Positions 10,669 through 21,385 of a stretch of 57,858 bases of DNA are shown piece by piece. The stretch's first letter is position 1. Each line of letters begins with the position of its first letter. Location: assembly GCA_013203475.1 (NCBI GenBank), contig JABMNV010000027.1:1-57858 (forward strand), read 5' to 3'. The position numbers were made by a program, and so were the translations under genes. The notes beneath the pieces were generated by a model. It had not been told where the DNA came from. It made no database searches and worked only from the letters and a program-made list of their open reading frames with translations. Source of the stretch: Acidobacteriota bacterium (GTDB lineage Bacteria; Acidobacteriota; Vicinamibacteria; Vicinamibacterales; SCN-69-37).

Positions 10669-11277
10669 TCAGACTGCGAGCACGGACCGCCCATGCGCGG
10701 CGGCTTCGTTCATCAGCGTTGTGACCTCGTCACGGATGACGGTTTGCAGCGCGACGTCGGTCAGTCCGCTCAGGTTGATATCCACATTGTCGCGCGCACC
10801 CTCTGCGGCGGCGATGAGGAGGCGGTAGCCGACCTTGACATCACTGGCCGCCGAAGAGTTCCCATGCGTCGCCGTCGCTCGACCTTCCCGGATGGCGCTG
10901 ACGCACGCGCGGATTGTCTCGAGCGGTACCTCGGTCGCGACGCGCGTGGCCTCCTGAATCGCGGCCCGGCGTTCGGCCTTTTCCTGATCCGTGCCTTTTG
11001 GTTTGCGGAACGCGGCGATGACGAGGTCGTACGCGGAGGCATCACGATCGATGAGATCGGTCAGCAGGTGTCGAAGCTTGAGCAGTTCGGCTGCGGCCAC
11101 ACCGAGCGCCTGGCGCTCGGCGACGGCGTTGGTTCTTGATTTGGGCATGCCCGCCACCATGGCCAGCAGGGCGGCTCCGGTGGCGCCAGCCAGCGCGGCG
11201 GCGGACCCGCCTCCGGGAGTCGGGTCGGCGGCGCTGAAGGCCTCCAGGAGGCCAGTGACTGTGCGATCGGTCAACAT
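10669..11277 (-). CDS. fchA: cyclodeaminase/cyclohydrolase family protein (formimidoyl-THF cyclodeaminase-like)
   Basis: The 202 residues correspond to the cyclodeaminase domain of formiminotransferase-cyclodeaminase, here as a stand-alone protein. The N-terminus has the family signature PTPGGGSAAALAGATGAAL, followed by an all-helical body. Family members convert 5-formimidoyl- to 5,10-methenyl-tetrahydrofolate or hydrolyse the methenyl form. The gene overlaps the end of hutI by 7 nt, which links it to histidine breakdown: HutI makes formiminoglutamate, whose formimino group ends up on tetrahydrofolate. The formiminotransferase half, HutH and HutU are not in the window. Which of the two reactions it performs is open. 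Confidence 0.88.
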   Translation of the reverse strand: MLTDRTVTGLLEAFSAADPTPGGGSAAALAGATGAALLAMVAGMPKSRTNAVAERQALGVAAAELLKLRHLLTDLIDRDASAYDLVIAAFRKPKGTDQEKAERRAAIQEATRVATEVPLETIRACVSAIREGRATATHGNSSAASDVKVGYRLLIAAAEGARDNVDINLSGLTDVALQTVIRDEVTTLMNEAAAHGRSVLAV

Positions 11278-12515
11278 AAAACACCCTTCTTGTAGACGCC
11301 AACAATGGGCGTCGCATTCACGCGTAGGAGATTGACGGCAGGCCCCGACACCAGGACGCCGTCAAATTGTTTGCCGGGCTCCAGGCTTCCGACACGATCG
11401 TGAAGATCCAGAGATGCTGCCGCATTGATCGTTGCAGCGACCAAGGCTTCTTCGAAGGTGAGATTCATCGCGAAACAGGCCAGTGCCATGGCGAACGGCA
11501 TCGACGGTGAAAATCCTCCACCCGGGTTCACGTCAGTGGCCAGAGCGACCGGCACACCGGCCTCGATCAGATCCCTCGCAGGAGCGAATTGGCCAAGCTT
11601 GAGGTGGAATGCAGCACACGGCAACAGGGTGGCGATAACGCCGCCGGCGCGCAGCGCCGCGATGCCGTCGCTGTCGACGCGCACCAAATGATCGGCTGAG
11701 CGGGCACCGACGGCCGCCGCCACCTGCGAACCGCCGCTGGCCGCCAGCTCGTCCGCGTGGATTCTGGGCTTCATGCCACATCGGATCCCCGCTTCCAGAA
11801 TTGCCTGTGATTCTTCGGGCGTAAAAAAACCGCGGTCGCAAAACACGTCGCACCACACCGCGTGCGGCGCGGCTGCCGGAATCATCTCGTCAATGATCAG
11901 TCGCACAAAGTCGGCCTGACGTCCCCGGAACTCAGGCGGCACTTCGTGCGCGCCAATAAACGTGGGCACCAACTCAATCGGCTGCGTGCCGTTGAGTCGC
12001 CCGACGACGCGCAGCATCCTCACTTCGCTCTCGGTGTCGAGTCCGTAGCCACTCTTCGCCTCTGCGGTCGTCGTGCCTTGTGCGAGCATTTCAGCCAGCC
12101 GTACGGCCGTCTGTTCGGCCAGTGCTTCTTCGGACGCCTCGCGCGTGGCGCGGACCGTCGACAGGATGCCCCCGCCGGCCGACGCGATTGCGGCATACGT
12201 GTCACCAGCGAGGCGTCGTCGCAACTCGTCGCGTCGGTCTCCGGCGAAGACCACGTGTGTGTGCGGGTCGACAAATCCAGGGACCAGCGATTGACCTCGG
12301 CCGGCAATCACGACTGTGTGTGGTGCGATGGTGACCCGGGCACGCACCTCGGCCGTCGTCCCGACGGCGAGGATCCGCTCGCCGTCGCACGCGATGGCTC
12401 CGTCGGTGATTGGACCAATGTTGTGCTGGCGGAGGCCTGCTCTCGGACCCGGGCCGGCAACGGTATACAACTGGTCGAGGTGTTCGATGATTAGCGTTGG
12501 CGTGAGCGTGGTCAA
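11271..12515 (-). CDS. hutI: imidazolonepropionase
   Basis: HutI hydrolyses 4-imidazolone-5-propionate to N-formimino-L-glutamate, step three of histidine degradation. The 414 residues match the family. It is an amidohydrolase with the metal-binding HxH in FVDPHTHVVFAGDRRDE (about 80-95), substrate-side residues in TTAEAKSGYGL, metal and active-site histidines in KPRIHADEL, and an aspartate in ALATDVNPGG. The start (12515) overlaps the stop of the YggS-type gene by 4 nt, and its end overlaps the cyclodeaminase gene. The three are probably translated from one message. Confidence 0.95.
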   Translation of the reverse strand: MTTLTPTLIIEHLDQLYTVAGPGPRAGLRQHNIGPITDGAIACDGERILAVGTTAEVRARVTIAPHTVVIAGRGQSLVPGFVDPHTHVVFAGDRRDELRRRLAGDTYAAIASAGGGILSTVRATREASEEALAEQTAVRLAEMLAQGTTTAEAKSGYGLDTESEVRMLRVVGRLNGTQPIELVPTFIGAHEVPPEFRGRQADFVRLIIDEMIPAAAPHAVWCDVFCDRGFFTPEESQAILEAGIRCGMKPRIHADELAASGGSQVAAAVGARSADHLVRVDSDGIAALRAGGVIATLLPCAAFHLKLGQFAPARDLIEAGVPVALATDVNPGGGFSPSMPFAMALACFAMNLTFEEALVAATINAAASLDLHDRVGSLEPGKQFDGVLVSGPAVNLLRVNATPIVGVYKKGVLC

Positions 12516-13240
12516 TGGCCCGCCTCAGGCGACGGGCGCCGGCCAAAGATTGCCGTGCCCACGCGCACCATCGTGGCGCCTTCGGCAACCGCCACCTCGA
12601 AGTCGTGGCTCATCCCCATGGACAATTCGCCCAGCGCCTTGGCTGGAATCTGCTGTTCCACCAGGCTGTCGCGAAGCTGGCGCAGCTGGGCAAACCACGG
12701 TCGTGCTTCCTCCGGGTCGGTCGCGATTGGCGGGACGGTCATCAAGCCTCTCAGTTGCACTGAGGGCGAGGCAACTGCAGCCGCTGCGATGTCAGCGACC
12801 AGCGCGACGTCAGCACCGAACTTCGTGTGTTCGCGCGCCAGGTCAACCTGGATGAGGATGTTCGGGCAGGTACCGGCGTCGGCGGCGCCCGCCGCGACTT
12901 TACACAGCAGGTCCATCGAGTCAATAGAGTGAATCCACTGAAACGCGGCGGCCGCTTTTCTGGCCTTGTTGGTTTGCAGGTGCCCGATGAGGTGCCAGAT
13001 CAGGTGTGTGTCCGCGGTGAGGGCGATCTTGTCCAATCCTTCCTGGACACGGTTTTCGCCGAAGTCGAGCTGACCGTACGCCGCAGCGGCGACCACGGCG
13101 TCAACGGGAAACGTTTTCGAGACGGCAATCAGCCTGAGGCTGTCAGAAGAACGACGTGCGCGGTGCGTCGCCGCTTCCAACTGGCGACGCACCGTGGTGA
13201 GATTCGCTGAGATGTGAACGCCCAGCGCAGAGCCGGGCAT
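12512..13240 (-). CDS. YggS/PROSC family pyridoxal-phosphate homeostasis protein
   Basis: This is a single-domain TIM-barrel protein of 242 residues that binds PLP and buffers its cellular level; no catalytic activity is established for the family. The PLP lysine lies in LIAVSKTFPVDAV (about residue 42) and is followed by the conserved FGENRVQEG. Further family motifs are WHLIGHLQTNKARKA, GLMTVPP and LSMGMSHDFEVAVAEGATMVRVGTAIFG (split by short gaps in the family alignment). It lies between a TPR protein gene (1 nt upstream) and hutI (4-nt overlap). PLP supply could matter to the nearby GlyA, but that is inference. Confidence 0.94.
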   Translation of the reverse strand: MPGSALGVHISANLTTVRRQLEAATHRARRSSDSLRLIAVSKTFPVDAVVAAAAYGQLDFGENRVQEGLDKIALTADTHLIWHLIGHLQTNKARKAAAAFQWIHSIDSMDLLCKVAAGAADAGTCPNILIQVDLAREHTKFGADVALVADIAAAAVASPSVQLRGLMTVPPIATDPEEARPWFAQLRQLRDSLVEQQIPAKALGELSMGMSHDFEVAVAEGATMVRVGTAIFGRRPSPEAGH

Positions 13241-13241
13241 G

Positions 13242-14234
13242 CTACTTGATCTGCTTCAGGATGTCCGTGGCCATTTTGGCAAACTCGCCGGTCGGCGCCA
13301 GCTTGAGGTAGGCCTCGAATCCCTTGACGGCGTCTGGAATCTGACCAAGGTTGATGCTCGCCATGCCGAACCAGTAGTGCGCCTCCGCCATCGTCGGATC
13401 CATCGTGAGGGCCCTTTCGAACTCGGCCTTGGCTTCCGCGGCTTTGCCTCCCTGATTCCAGAAAATGATGCCTTGGTTGAAGACATTCGCCGGGTCTCCC
13501 CCGGTGGTCGATGTCCCGAGCAGGGCATTGGCTTTCTGGCTCATGGCCATGGCGTCTTCGAATTTCTGCTGCTGGTTGTACAGCGTCGCCAACGCCGAGT
13601 ACGAATCGGCCAACTCGGGATCGAACACAATGGCTTGTTTGTAGGAGGCTTCCGCGGCAGCTTCGTCGCCAAGCTTCATGTGGGCGTTACCGATTTTTGC
13701 GGAGCAGAGGGCGCAGTCTGGAACCTCGGCGGCGATTCTGATCAGGACCGCAAGCGATGCCGCCGGGTCGGTGTCCGTGCCCGCGACTGCGGCGTTGAAC
13801 TCCACCTGCATCGCTTCCATGAGCGCATTCTTTTTCTTGATGTCCTCGTCACTCATGCCCGACGTGTCAGTGCGCGTCCCAGTCACCGGCGGTTTGATCA
13901 CCAAGTCATCCGTGGGGGTCATCGCAGCAATGTTGACGCTCACGTTCTGGGTGCCCGAGAGATCGCCCTTGGAGGCATCCATCCTCCATGAGCCGGTCCG
14001 AAGCCCGGCGCGGGCAAACTCTCCCTTATCGTTGGTCTTGACGGTCACCGTGATCTCCAGGTCACCGAGATACGTGAACACAACCTCAGCCTCCGGCACC
14101 GGTTCGCCCAGTTCATTAACGATCTTGCCTCGCAATGATCCGATCGCCTGAGCAACGACAGGGCTGGCCGATGCCAGAATCCCAAGGGTAATCATGCCTA
14201 CTATCCACACACGACACAGTGACTGACGATTCAT
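13242..14234 (-). CDS. secreted TPR protein with carboxypeptidase-like regulatory domain
   Basis: The protein has 330 residues and no recognised enzyme domain. A signal peptide (about 1-29, ending ASPVVAQA) is followed by a beta-sandwich of the carboxypeptidase-regulatory type (about 32-110, GKIVNELGEPVPEAEVVF). An acidic linker comes next, then at least four tetratricopeptide repeats (about 150-325), such as AEASYKQAIVFDPELADSYS and AKAEFERALTMDPTMAEAHY. It is probably a periplasmic or outer-membrane scaffold. This domain pairing is common in Acidobacteriota. GGAGG sits 6 nt before the ATG at 14234, and an AT-rich stretch (about 14251-14259 on the plus strand) could hold a -10 box. The yggS gene starts 1 nt after its stop. 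Confidence 0.85.
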   Translation of the reverse strand: MNRQSLCRVWIVGMITLGILASASPVVAQAIGSLRGKIVNELGEPVPEAEVVFTYLGDLEITVTVKTNDKGEFARAGLRTGSWRMDASKGDLSGTQNVSVNIAAMTPTDDLVIKPPVTGTRTDTSGMSDEDIKKKNALMEAMQVEFNAAVAGTDTDPAASLAVLIRIAAEVPDCALCSAKIGNAHMKLGDEAAAEASYKQAIVFDPELADSYSALATLYNQQQKFEDAMAMSQKANALLGTSTTGGDPANVFNQGIIFWNQGGKAAEAKAEFERALTMDPTMAEAHYWFGMASINLGQIPDAVKGFEAYLKLAPTGEFAKMATDILKQIK

Positions 14235-14270
14235 GGCGTCCTCCGCTTGGTATTTTATATCGGGAGTGGC

Positions 14271-16244
14271 TCAGGTGAGGAACATCCGTGCGACGGCTTC
14301 CAGATCCCGTGTGACTGGCGCCGGAGGAAACGACGACAGGAAGCGACGCCCGTACCCCATGCTTGTCAGCCGAGGGTCCAGCACCGCGAGCACACCTCGG
14401 TCGGACTTGGTGCGAATCAGGCGGCCCATGCCCTGCAGCAAACTCAGGGTCGCGAGTGGCACCTGGTAGTCATGGAACGGATGCCCACCCGCTGCCTGGA
14501 TCGCGGCAATACGGGCGGCGACCAGCGGGTCACCGGGCGACGCAAACGGCAAGCGGTCGATGATCACGCAACTGAGCGACTCACCCGCGACATCCACTCC
14601 CTGCCAAAAGCTGGCCGTCGCAAAAAGGACGGCATTCGGCGTGGCTCGAAAATCACGGAGCAGAGACGGACGGGGCGCGGTGCCCTGCAGGAGCAGGGGC
14701 CACGGCACGTGCGGTTCGACTTGAGCGAAGACGTCCCGCATCGCGGCGTAGGACGTGAAGAGGACGAACGCCCGGCCTTGAGACCGTTCCAGCAGCTCTG
14801 CGATGACGCCGGCGGCAGCCTGATTGAACTCGGGTGAACGAGGCTCAGGCATGTCTGGCGGCAAGTAGATCAGGGCCTGCGTGCGGAAATCGAACTCGGA
14901 CGGCAGGCGGAGCGTCTTCGCCGTCGCGAGACCCAGCCGACCCTGCACGTAATCAAATGCACCAGCCACCGTCAGCGTCGCTGACGTCAAGACGGTCGCG
15001 TATCGATCCCCGATGACTTTGTCACGTACCAATGCCGACACATCAATGGGCGCGGCGCGCAGCGCGACGCCGCGGCCGCGGCTTTCGATGAAGTGGACAA
15101 ACGCCGGGTCGTCTGCGGCTACCAGAATCCGAACATCCTCCCGCAGCGCGACCGTGCGCATGAGAATGGCCTTGACGTCATCGGGGACTGGTTCGAACGC
15201 CTTGATCGCCGATATCAGTCGGTCGAGTTCTTCCTCGACGATGGTTCCCTGGTCGCTCAGGCGGGCCGCAGAATCCGGCGTCAGGGTCGTGCGATCGCCA
15301 CCGCGCTGGCGCGCGGATTCCTGTCGAGCGCAGTCAAACAGGCGATGCGCGGCCCGCTCCACGTCGCCGATAGCGTGTTGCAGGGCGATGGCCTTGCGTC
15401 CTTCACTGGCCGGCACAGAGGCAACGGACTGCAGAGCATCTCGGACGAACTCATCCAGCCGATACGTACTGACGGAGACACCGAAGTACTGCGTCACCAC
15501 ATCTTCAAGTTGATGCGCCTCATCGATCACGGCCAGGTCGCAGACCGGGATCACCGCGCCAAAATCACCCTGGCGCACTGAGGCATCGGCGCACAGCAGG
15601 TGATGGTTCACCACGACCACGTCCGCCGCGTCAGCGCGTTCGCGCATTCGGGTGATGAAACACTCGGCGAACTGTGGACACTCGCGGCCCAGGCACTGTT
15701 CGCTTGTCGCTGTCAGTTCTGACCAGAAGGGGAGTTGGTCCGGCAGGTCCGATATCTCCGACCGGTCGCCCGTCTCTGTTGCAGGGAGCCATTCCTCCAC
15801 GGCAGCCATCCAGCGCTGCTCATCTTCGCTCAGTGCGCTGCGGGCCTCCTGCAGCCGGCTGTAGCGATGACGGCAGAGGTAGTTCGTCCGCCCCTTCATG
15901 TAGGCCGTCCGAAGGTCCAGATCCAGCGCCTTGGCCAGGGCCGGAAGGTCTTTGTAGAAAATCTGGTCCTGCAACGTGCGGGTGCCCGTTGACACCAGAA
16001 CACGGCGGCCCGACAGAGCAGCCGGGACCAGATAGGCCAGTGTCTTGCCCGTGCCCGTGCCCGCTTCGGCCACCAACACCCCGCCTTGCTCAAACGTCTC
16101 GGCGACCCTGACGGCCAGCTCGCGCTGCCCGGGCCGGGCCTCGAAGGCGTGGACTCTTTGCGCCAAGGGGCCTGCGTCGGCAAAGACCGCCGCAGTCCGT
16201 GACGTCAGAGCGCCCAGTCGGGATAGAGCGGGAATGTCCGGCAC
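14271..16244 (-). CDS. DinG/XPD-type ATP-dependent DNA helicase
   Basis: This is an Fe-S-containing superfamily 2 helicase of 657 residues, likely acting 5'-to-3' in DNA repair (DinG/YoaA type). Walker A is in [13 protein letters not shown] (about 60-72). Four cysteines that would hold the 4Fe-4S cluster lie in NYLCRHRY and [12 protein letters not shown] (about 115-200). The DEAH box is [11 protein letters not shown] (about 240), and helicase motif VI is in [14 protein letters not shown] near the C-terminus. The best start is a GTG at 16244 inside the end of glyA (40-nt overlap); no ribosome-binding site is evident, and a slightly later non-ATG start is possible. There is no exonuclease domain, unlike the DinG of Gram-positive bacteria. 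Confidence 0.92.
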   Translation of the reverse strand: MPDIPALSRLGALTSRTAAVFADAGPLAQRVHAFEARPGQRELAVRVAETFEQGGVLVAEAGTGTGKTLAYLVPAALSGRRVLVSTGTRTLQDQIFYKDLPALAKALDLDLRTAYMKGRTNYLCRHRYSRLQEARSALSEDEQRWMAAVEEWLPATETGDRSEISDLPDQLPFWSELTATSEQCLGRECPQFAECFITRMRERADAADVVVVNHHLLCADASVRQGDFGAVIPVCDLAVIDEAHQLEDVVTQYFGVSVSTYRLDEFVRDALQSVASVPASEGRKAIALQHAIGDVERAAHRLFDCARQESARQRGGDRTTLTPDSAARLSDQGTIVEEELDRLISAIKAFEPVPDDVKAILMRTVALREDVRILVAADDPAFVHFIESRGRGVALRAAPIDVSALVRDKVIGDRYATVLTSATLTVAGAFDYVQGRLGLATAKTLRLPSEFDFRTQALIYLPPDMPEPRSPEFNQAAAGVIAELLERSQGRAFVLFTSYAAMRDVFAQVEPHVPWPLLLQGTAPRPSLLRDFRATPNAVLFATASFWQGVDVAGESLSCVIIDRLPFASPGDPLVAARIAAIQAAGGHPFHDYQVPLATLSLLQGMGRLIRTKSDRGVLAVLDPRLTSMGYGRRFLSSFPPAPVTRDLEAVARMFLT

Positions 16245-17452
16245 AGGGCTTCGACATCGGAACGCACCGCGCGCGCGACGGCCTCGTCGTCCGGTGTGGC
16301 GAGCACCCGGGCGATGAACTCGGCGATCCGATCCATCTCGGCTTCGCCCAGGCCACGAGTGGTGACGGCTGGAGTACCGAGGCGGATGCCGCTGGCAACC
16401 ATTGGCGGGTGCTGATCAAACGGAATCGCGTTCTTGTTGACCGTAATCGCGGCTCGGCCCAATGCCGTCTCTGCCACTGTGCCCGTCAAACCTTTCGAAA
16501 AGACATCCACCATGAAGAGGTGGGTGTCCGTGCCGCCGCTGACGATGCGAAAGCCGACGTCTGCCAGCCTTGCCGCGAGTCGGGCAGCGTTATCAATCAC
16601 CTGCTGTTGGTAGGCGCGAAACGTGTCAGCTGCGGCCTCCTTGAAGCAGACAGCCTTGCCAGCGATGACGTGCATCAATGGCCCGCCCTGCACGCCAGGA
16701 AACAGGGCCCGGTTGATCGCTTTTGCAAACTCCCTGCGACACAGAATCAGGCCGCCGCGGGGCCCCCGCAGCGTCTTGTGGGTGGTCGTCGTGACGAAAT
16801 CTGAGTGGGGGACAGGGCTGGGATGCAGCCCCGCAGCCACCAGACCGGCGATGTGGGCCATATCGGTCATGACGAGCGCACCCACGTCGGTCGCCACCGC
16901 ACGAATGCGCGCGTAGTCGATGGTGCGGGCATACGCACTGGCGCCGACGACGATCATCTGGGGCCGGTGTTCGCGAGCCAACCGCTCCAGTTCGTCATAG
17001 TCGAGCCGTTCGTCGTCCTTGCGCACGCCGTACGGCACGATGTTGAAGTACTTGCCGGAGAAGTTCAGGGGATGACCATGGGTCAGATGGCCGCCGTGGG
17101 CGAGGTTCATGCCGAGAATGGTGTCGCCCGGCTTGAGCATCGCGAGGTAGACGGTCATGTTCGCCTGTGCGCCCGAGTGTGGCTGGACATTGGCGTGCTC
17201 GGCACCAAACAGTGCCTTCGCACGGTCAATGGCCAGCGTCTCAGCGACATCCACGAATTCGCAACCGCCGTAGTATCGTTTGCCCGGGTAGCCTTCCGCG
17301 TATTTGTTTGTCATCACGCAGCCCACGGCTTCGAGCACCGCTGGACTTACGAAATTTTCAGAGGCAATGAGTTCCAGGCCGCCCTGCTGGCGACTCAATT
17401 CCTGGCGAATGAGGTGCGCAATTTCGGGGTCAGTTTCGGTCAGGTATGTCAC
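16205..17452 (-). CDS. glyA: serine hydroxymethyltransferase
   Basis: GlyA is a PLP enzyme that moves the serine hydroxymethyl group to tetrahydrofolate, giving glycine and 5,10-methylene-THF. The 415 residues are standard. The PLP lysine lies in [13 protein letters not shown] (about 235). Other signatures are [20 protein letters not shown] and [12 protein letters not shown]. The gene starts 2 nt after rpiB; glyA-rpiB adjacency is known in many bacteria. It overlaps the helicase gene downstream. Start: ATG at 17452. Confidence 0.98.
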   Translation of the reverse strand: MTYLTETDPEIAHLIRQELSRQQGGLELIASENFVSPAVLEAVGCVMTNKYAEGYPGKRYYGGCEFVDVAETLAIDRAKALFGAEHANVQPHSGAQANMTVYLAMLKPGDTILGMNLAHGGHLTHGHPLNFSGKYFNIVPYGVRKDDERLDYDELERLAREHRPQMIVVGASAYARTIDYARIRAVATDVGALVMTDMAHIAGLVAAGLHPSPVPHSDFVTTTTHKTLRGPRGGLILCRREFAKAINRALFPGVQGGPLMHVIAGKAVCFKEAAADTFRAYQQQVIDNAARLAARLADVGFRIVSGGTDTHLFMVDVFSKGLTGTVAETALGRAAITVNKNAIPFDQHPPMVASGIRLGTPAVTTRGLGEAEMDRIAEFIARVLATPDDEAVARAVRSDVEALCRTFPLYPDWAL

Positions 17453-17454
17453 GG

Positions 17455-17916
17455 TCAGTTCCGATCGGTCGTTGATGCGATGGCATCCAAGTGTGTCAGT
17501 TTGTCGATGCGGCGCTGGTGGCGCCCACCTTCGAAGGGGGTGTTCAAGAATGCTGTCACAATGTCGCGCGCCTTCCCGGAGGGCGTCAGACGGGCCCCAA
17601 GCGCTAACACGTTGGCGTTGTTGTGGCTGCGGCTGAGTCGCGCCGATTCTTCTTCGGTCGCGACCGCGGCTCGAATTCCCGGCACCTTATTGGCGGCCAT
17701 GGCCATTCCGATTCCTGAGCCACAGACCAACAGTCCACGATCGTAGTCGCCAGACGCCACTGCCCGAGCCACCGCGACGGCAAAATCTGGATAGTCCACC
17801 GATTCTGACCCGGCGGTTCCGAAATCCGTGAACGCGATACCCGTGTCTTTCAAGAAATTGGCCAAATCGTTCTTCAAATCGACGCCAGCGTGATCGGCGC
17901 CAAGAGCGATGCGCAT
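17455..17916 (-). CDS. rpiB: ribose-5-phosphate isomerase B
   Basis: RpiB interconverts ribose 5-phosphate and ribulose 5-phosphate. The conserved protein begins [15 protein letters not shown], which fixes the ATG at 17916 (153 residues); an upstream extension in the same frame reaches into the neighbouring gene and carries no family similarity. The active-site cysteine is in [16 protein letters not shown] (about 66), with a conserved [13 protein letters not shown] segment after it. The start codon lies 6 nt downstream of a TATACT box and only 34 nt from the divergent methyltransferase start, with no ribosome-binding site, so the mRNA may be leaderless. glyA follows 2 nt later. Confidence 0.96.
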   Translation of the reverse strand: MRIALGADHAGVDLKNDLANFLKDTGIAFTDFGTAGSESVDYPDFAVAVARAVASGDYDRGLLVCGSGIGMAMAANKVPGIRAAVATEEESARLSRSHNNANVLALGARLTPSGKARDIVTAFLNTPFEGGRHQRRIDKLTHLDAIASTTDRN

Positions 17917-17922
17917 AGGTTG

Positions 17923-17928
17923 AGTATA
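17923..17928 (-). promoter_or_regulatory. -10 box TATACT, 6 nt before rpiB (leaderless candidate)
   Basis: Read on the minus strand, TATACT is followed by six bases and then the rpiB ATG at 17916. With transcription starting about 7 nt after the -10, the mRNA would begin at or within a base or two of the start codon. I find no convincing -35 hexamer. Confidence 0.45.
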
Positions 17929-17939
17929 GTCCGACGGTC

Positions 17940-17945
17940 TACAAT
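17940..17945 (+). promoter_or_regulatory. -10 box TACAAT, 5 nt before the methyltransferase GTG
   Basis: TACAAT on the plus strand is followed by five bases and the GTG at 17951. The whole divergent gap to rpiB is 34 nt, which leaves almost no space for a leader in either direction. No clear -35 is visible. Confidence 0.35.
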
Positions 17946-17950
17946 CATGT

Positions 17951-19108
17951 GTGCTTCCTGTTGCTATCATTTCTGTTCGGGGTGTTGAACGCTGGCGCGC
18001 CGGGCATCCTTGGATCTATCGATCGGATGTGGGGTCGGTGGAAGCCGACCCCGGCGACCTCGTTGAGGTCAAGTCCGAACGCGGGCGCCCGCTGGGTCTG
18101 GCCTTCTTCAGCAGTACGTCCCAAATCACCCTTCGCATGCTGGGCGAAGGGCCGCGCGATGAGCGGGCGTTGTTGTCCGGAAGACTCCAGGCCGCTCTGG
18201 CGTACCGTGAGCACCTCGCCCCCGACGGTACGGCATATCGACTGGTGAGTGCCGAGGCCGACGGCTTGCCGGCGCTTATCGTCGACAGGTATGCCGACTG
18301 GTTGGTGGTGCAGACCCTGTGTCAGGGCAGTGACCGGCGGCTCGATGTGATTGTGGAACTACTGGCCGAGGCCGTCCAGCCGAAGGGCATTTTGGTTCGC
18401 AATGACGCCAAAGTTCGCCGGTTGGAGGATCTGGCCGAATTGGTCGAGGTGCGGATGGGCGACGTGCCCGATGTGATTGAAATCCGGGAAGGGACGATCA
18501 CGCATCAGGTGGATGTGCGCCACGGCCAAAAAACTGGACTGTTTCTTGACCAACGGGAGAATCATCTGGTCGCCGGCCAGTATGCGCGCGGCCGGGCACT
18601 CGATGCGTTTTCTTATACCGGCGGGTTTGCCTTGCAGATGGCCCGCCAGTGCGAGTCCGTCCTGGCTCTGGACGGTTCGGAACTGGCGGTAGCCGCTCTG
18701 GTGAACAATGCGCGGCGCAATGGCCTGACCAACGTCGAGGCGCGAACGGTCAATGTGTTCGATGAACTGCGTGAACTCGAAATCTCGCGCGAGCGTTTTG
18801 ACACCATCGTGCTCGATCCGCCAGCCTTCGCCAAGAACAAGGCGACGCTGGCCAAGGCGTTGGGGGGCTATAAGGAAATCAATCTGCGCGCCCTCAAGTT
18901 GCTCAGACCGGGGGGAATCCTGATGACATGCAGTTGCTCCTATCACGTCGACGAGGTGCTGTTTGAGGACATGCTGCTGCACGCGGCCAACGATGCGGGC
19001 GCGTCGGTGGTCCTGGTTGAAAAGCGTCTCCAGGCCAGAGACCATCCTGTTTTGCTGGGCGTTCCGGAGACCGCGTATCTGAAGTGCTCTGTCCTCCGGC
19101 GTCTGTAG
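17951..19108 (+). CDS. class I SAM-dependent rRNA methyltransferase, RlmI/RlmK type
   Basis: The protein has 385 residues and probably methylates a cytosine at C5 in 23S rRNA (RlmI family). An N-terminal PUA domain (about 1-70, RGVERWRAGHPWIYRSDV) is followed by an EEHUD-like linker domain and the Rossmann methyltransferase. The methyltransferase shows FLDQRENH, LDAFSYTGGFALQMA (SAM loop, about 215-230), LDPPAFAKNKATL (catalytic motif IV, about 280) and TCSCSYHVDE near the end. The GTG at 17951 is the only start that keeps the PUA domain intact. It diverges from rpiB; thiC follows 48 nt downstream. Confidence 0.92.
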   Translation: MLPVAIISVRGVERWRAGHPWIYRSDVGSVEADPGDLVEVKSERGRPLGLAFFSSTSQITLRMLGEGPRDERALLSGRLQAALAYREHLAPDGTAYRLVSAEADGLPALIVDRYADWLVVQTLCQGSDRRLDVIVELLAEAVQPKGILVRNDAKVRRLEDLAELVEVRMGDVPDVIEIREGTITHQVDVRHGQKTGLFLDQRENHLVAGQYARGRALDAFSYTGGFALQMARQCESVLALDGSELAVAALVNNARRNGLTNVEARTVNVFDELRELEISRERFDTIVLDPPAFAKNKATLAKALGGYKEINLRALKLLRPGGILMTCSCSYHVDEVLFEDMLLHAANDAGASVVLVEKRLQARDHPVLLGVPETAYLKCSVLRRL

Positions 19109-20809
<1,701 letters not shown>

Positions 20810-20810
20810 C

Positions 20811-21299
20811 TTAACGGGCCTGTGCTGGAACGATCTGAATGATCGTCCTGTAACGCACGCTGGTGGTGCCCAACACGTGTAGGTAGCCCTCCGCCCCATC
20901 CCAGGTGTAGTCCTTCACAACGACGCTAGGGGGATAGGCCATCGTTTCTTCGCGGAAGCGACCCAACTCGAATTGGTGCATCATCGGCCCCTGGAATATC
21001 ACCCGACCGCCGTTGTTCAGTGTGGTCTTGTAGTAGGTGACGATGTCTTCGTACGGGGTGTCGGTGCCATACAGGTAGTACTGCTGCCCTTTGCCGGCGT
21101 CGATCGTCTCAAGAAACGTCGCGGCCGGATAGGCCGGAAGTTCCCGGGCGTCGTCTGGAACGGTTTGAGGTGAGGGCGTGACGGGCCTTGCGCCGGCCGT
21201 CGGGAAGGGCTTGGGAATTGGCGGCACGGTCTGGGCCTGTGCCGATGCGGCCGTACACACGAGCGAGACGGTCAGCCAGAGAGCGCCAGATCGAATCAT
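20811..21299 (-). CDS. secreted protein of unknown function
   Basis: I do not recognise this protein. It has 162 residues: a signal peptide (about 1-22, ending ASAQA), a short Pro/Thr-rich stretch, then a compact alpha/beta domain (about 50-160). That domain contains KGQQYYLYGTDTPYEDIVTYY, split here as KGQQYYLYGTD and TPYEDIVTYY, plus DYTWDGAEGYLHV and the end YRTIIQIVPAQAR. The start ATG at 21299 is chosen because AGGAGGTGA lies 6 nt upstream and the signal peptide begins there; a longer in-frame reading has no such support. It lies 86 nt after the UbiA gene, so it could be the last gene of that run or have its own promoter (TATACT just upstream of the ribosome-binding site). Confidence 0.8.
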   Translation of the reverse strand: MIRSGALWLTVSLVCTAASAQAQTVPPIPKPFPTAGARPVTPSPQTVPDDARELPAYPAATFLETIDAGKGQQYYLYGTDTPYEDIVTYYKTTLNNGGRVIFQGPMMHQFELGRFREETMAYPPSVVVKDYTWDGAEGYLHVLGTTSVRYRTIIQIVPAQAR

Positions 21300-21385
21300 C
21301 GAAGTCACCTCCTGAGTATAAGACGCTGAACGGCCTCGATGGTCGGTGCCATTTCTCTTCGCCGTGGGCCCAATCCGCGGCCACT

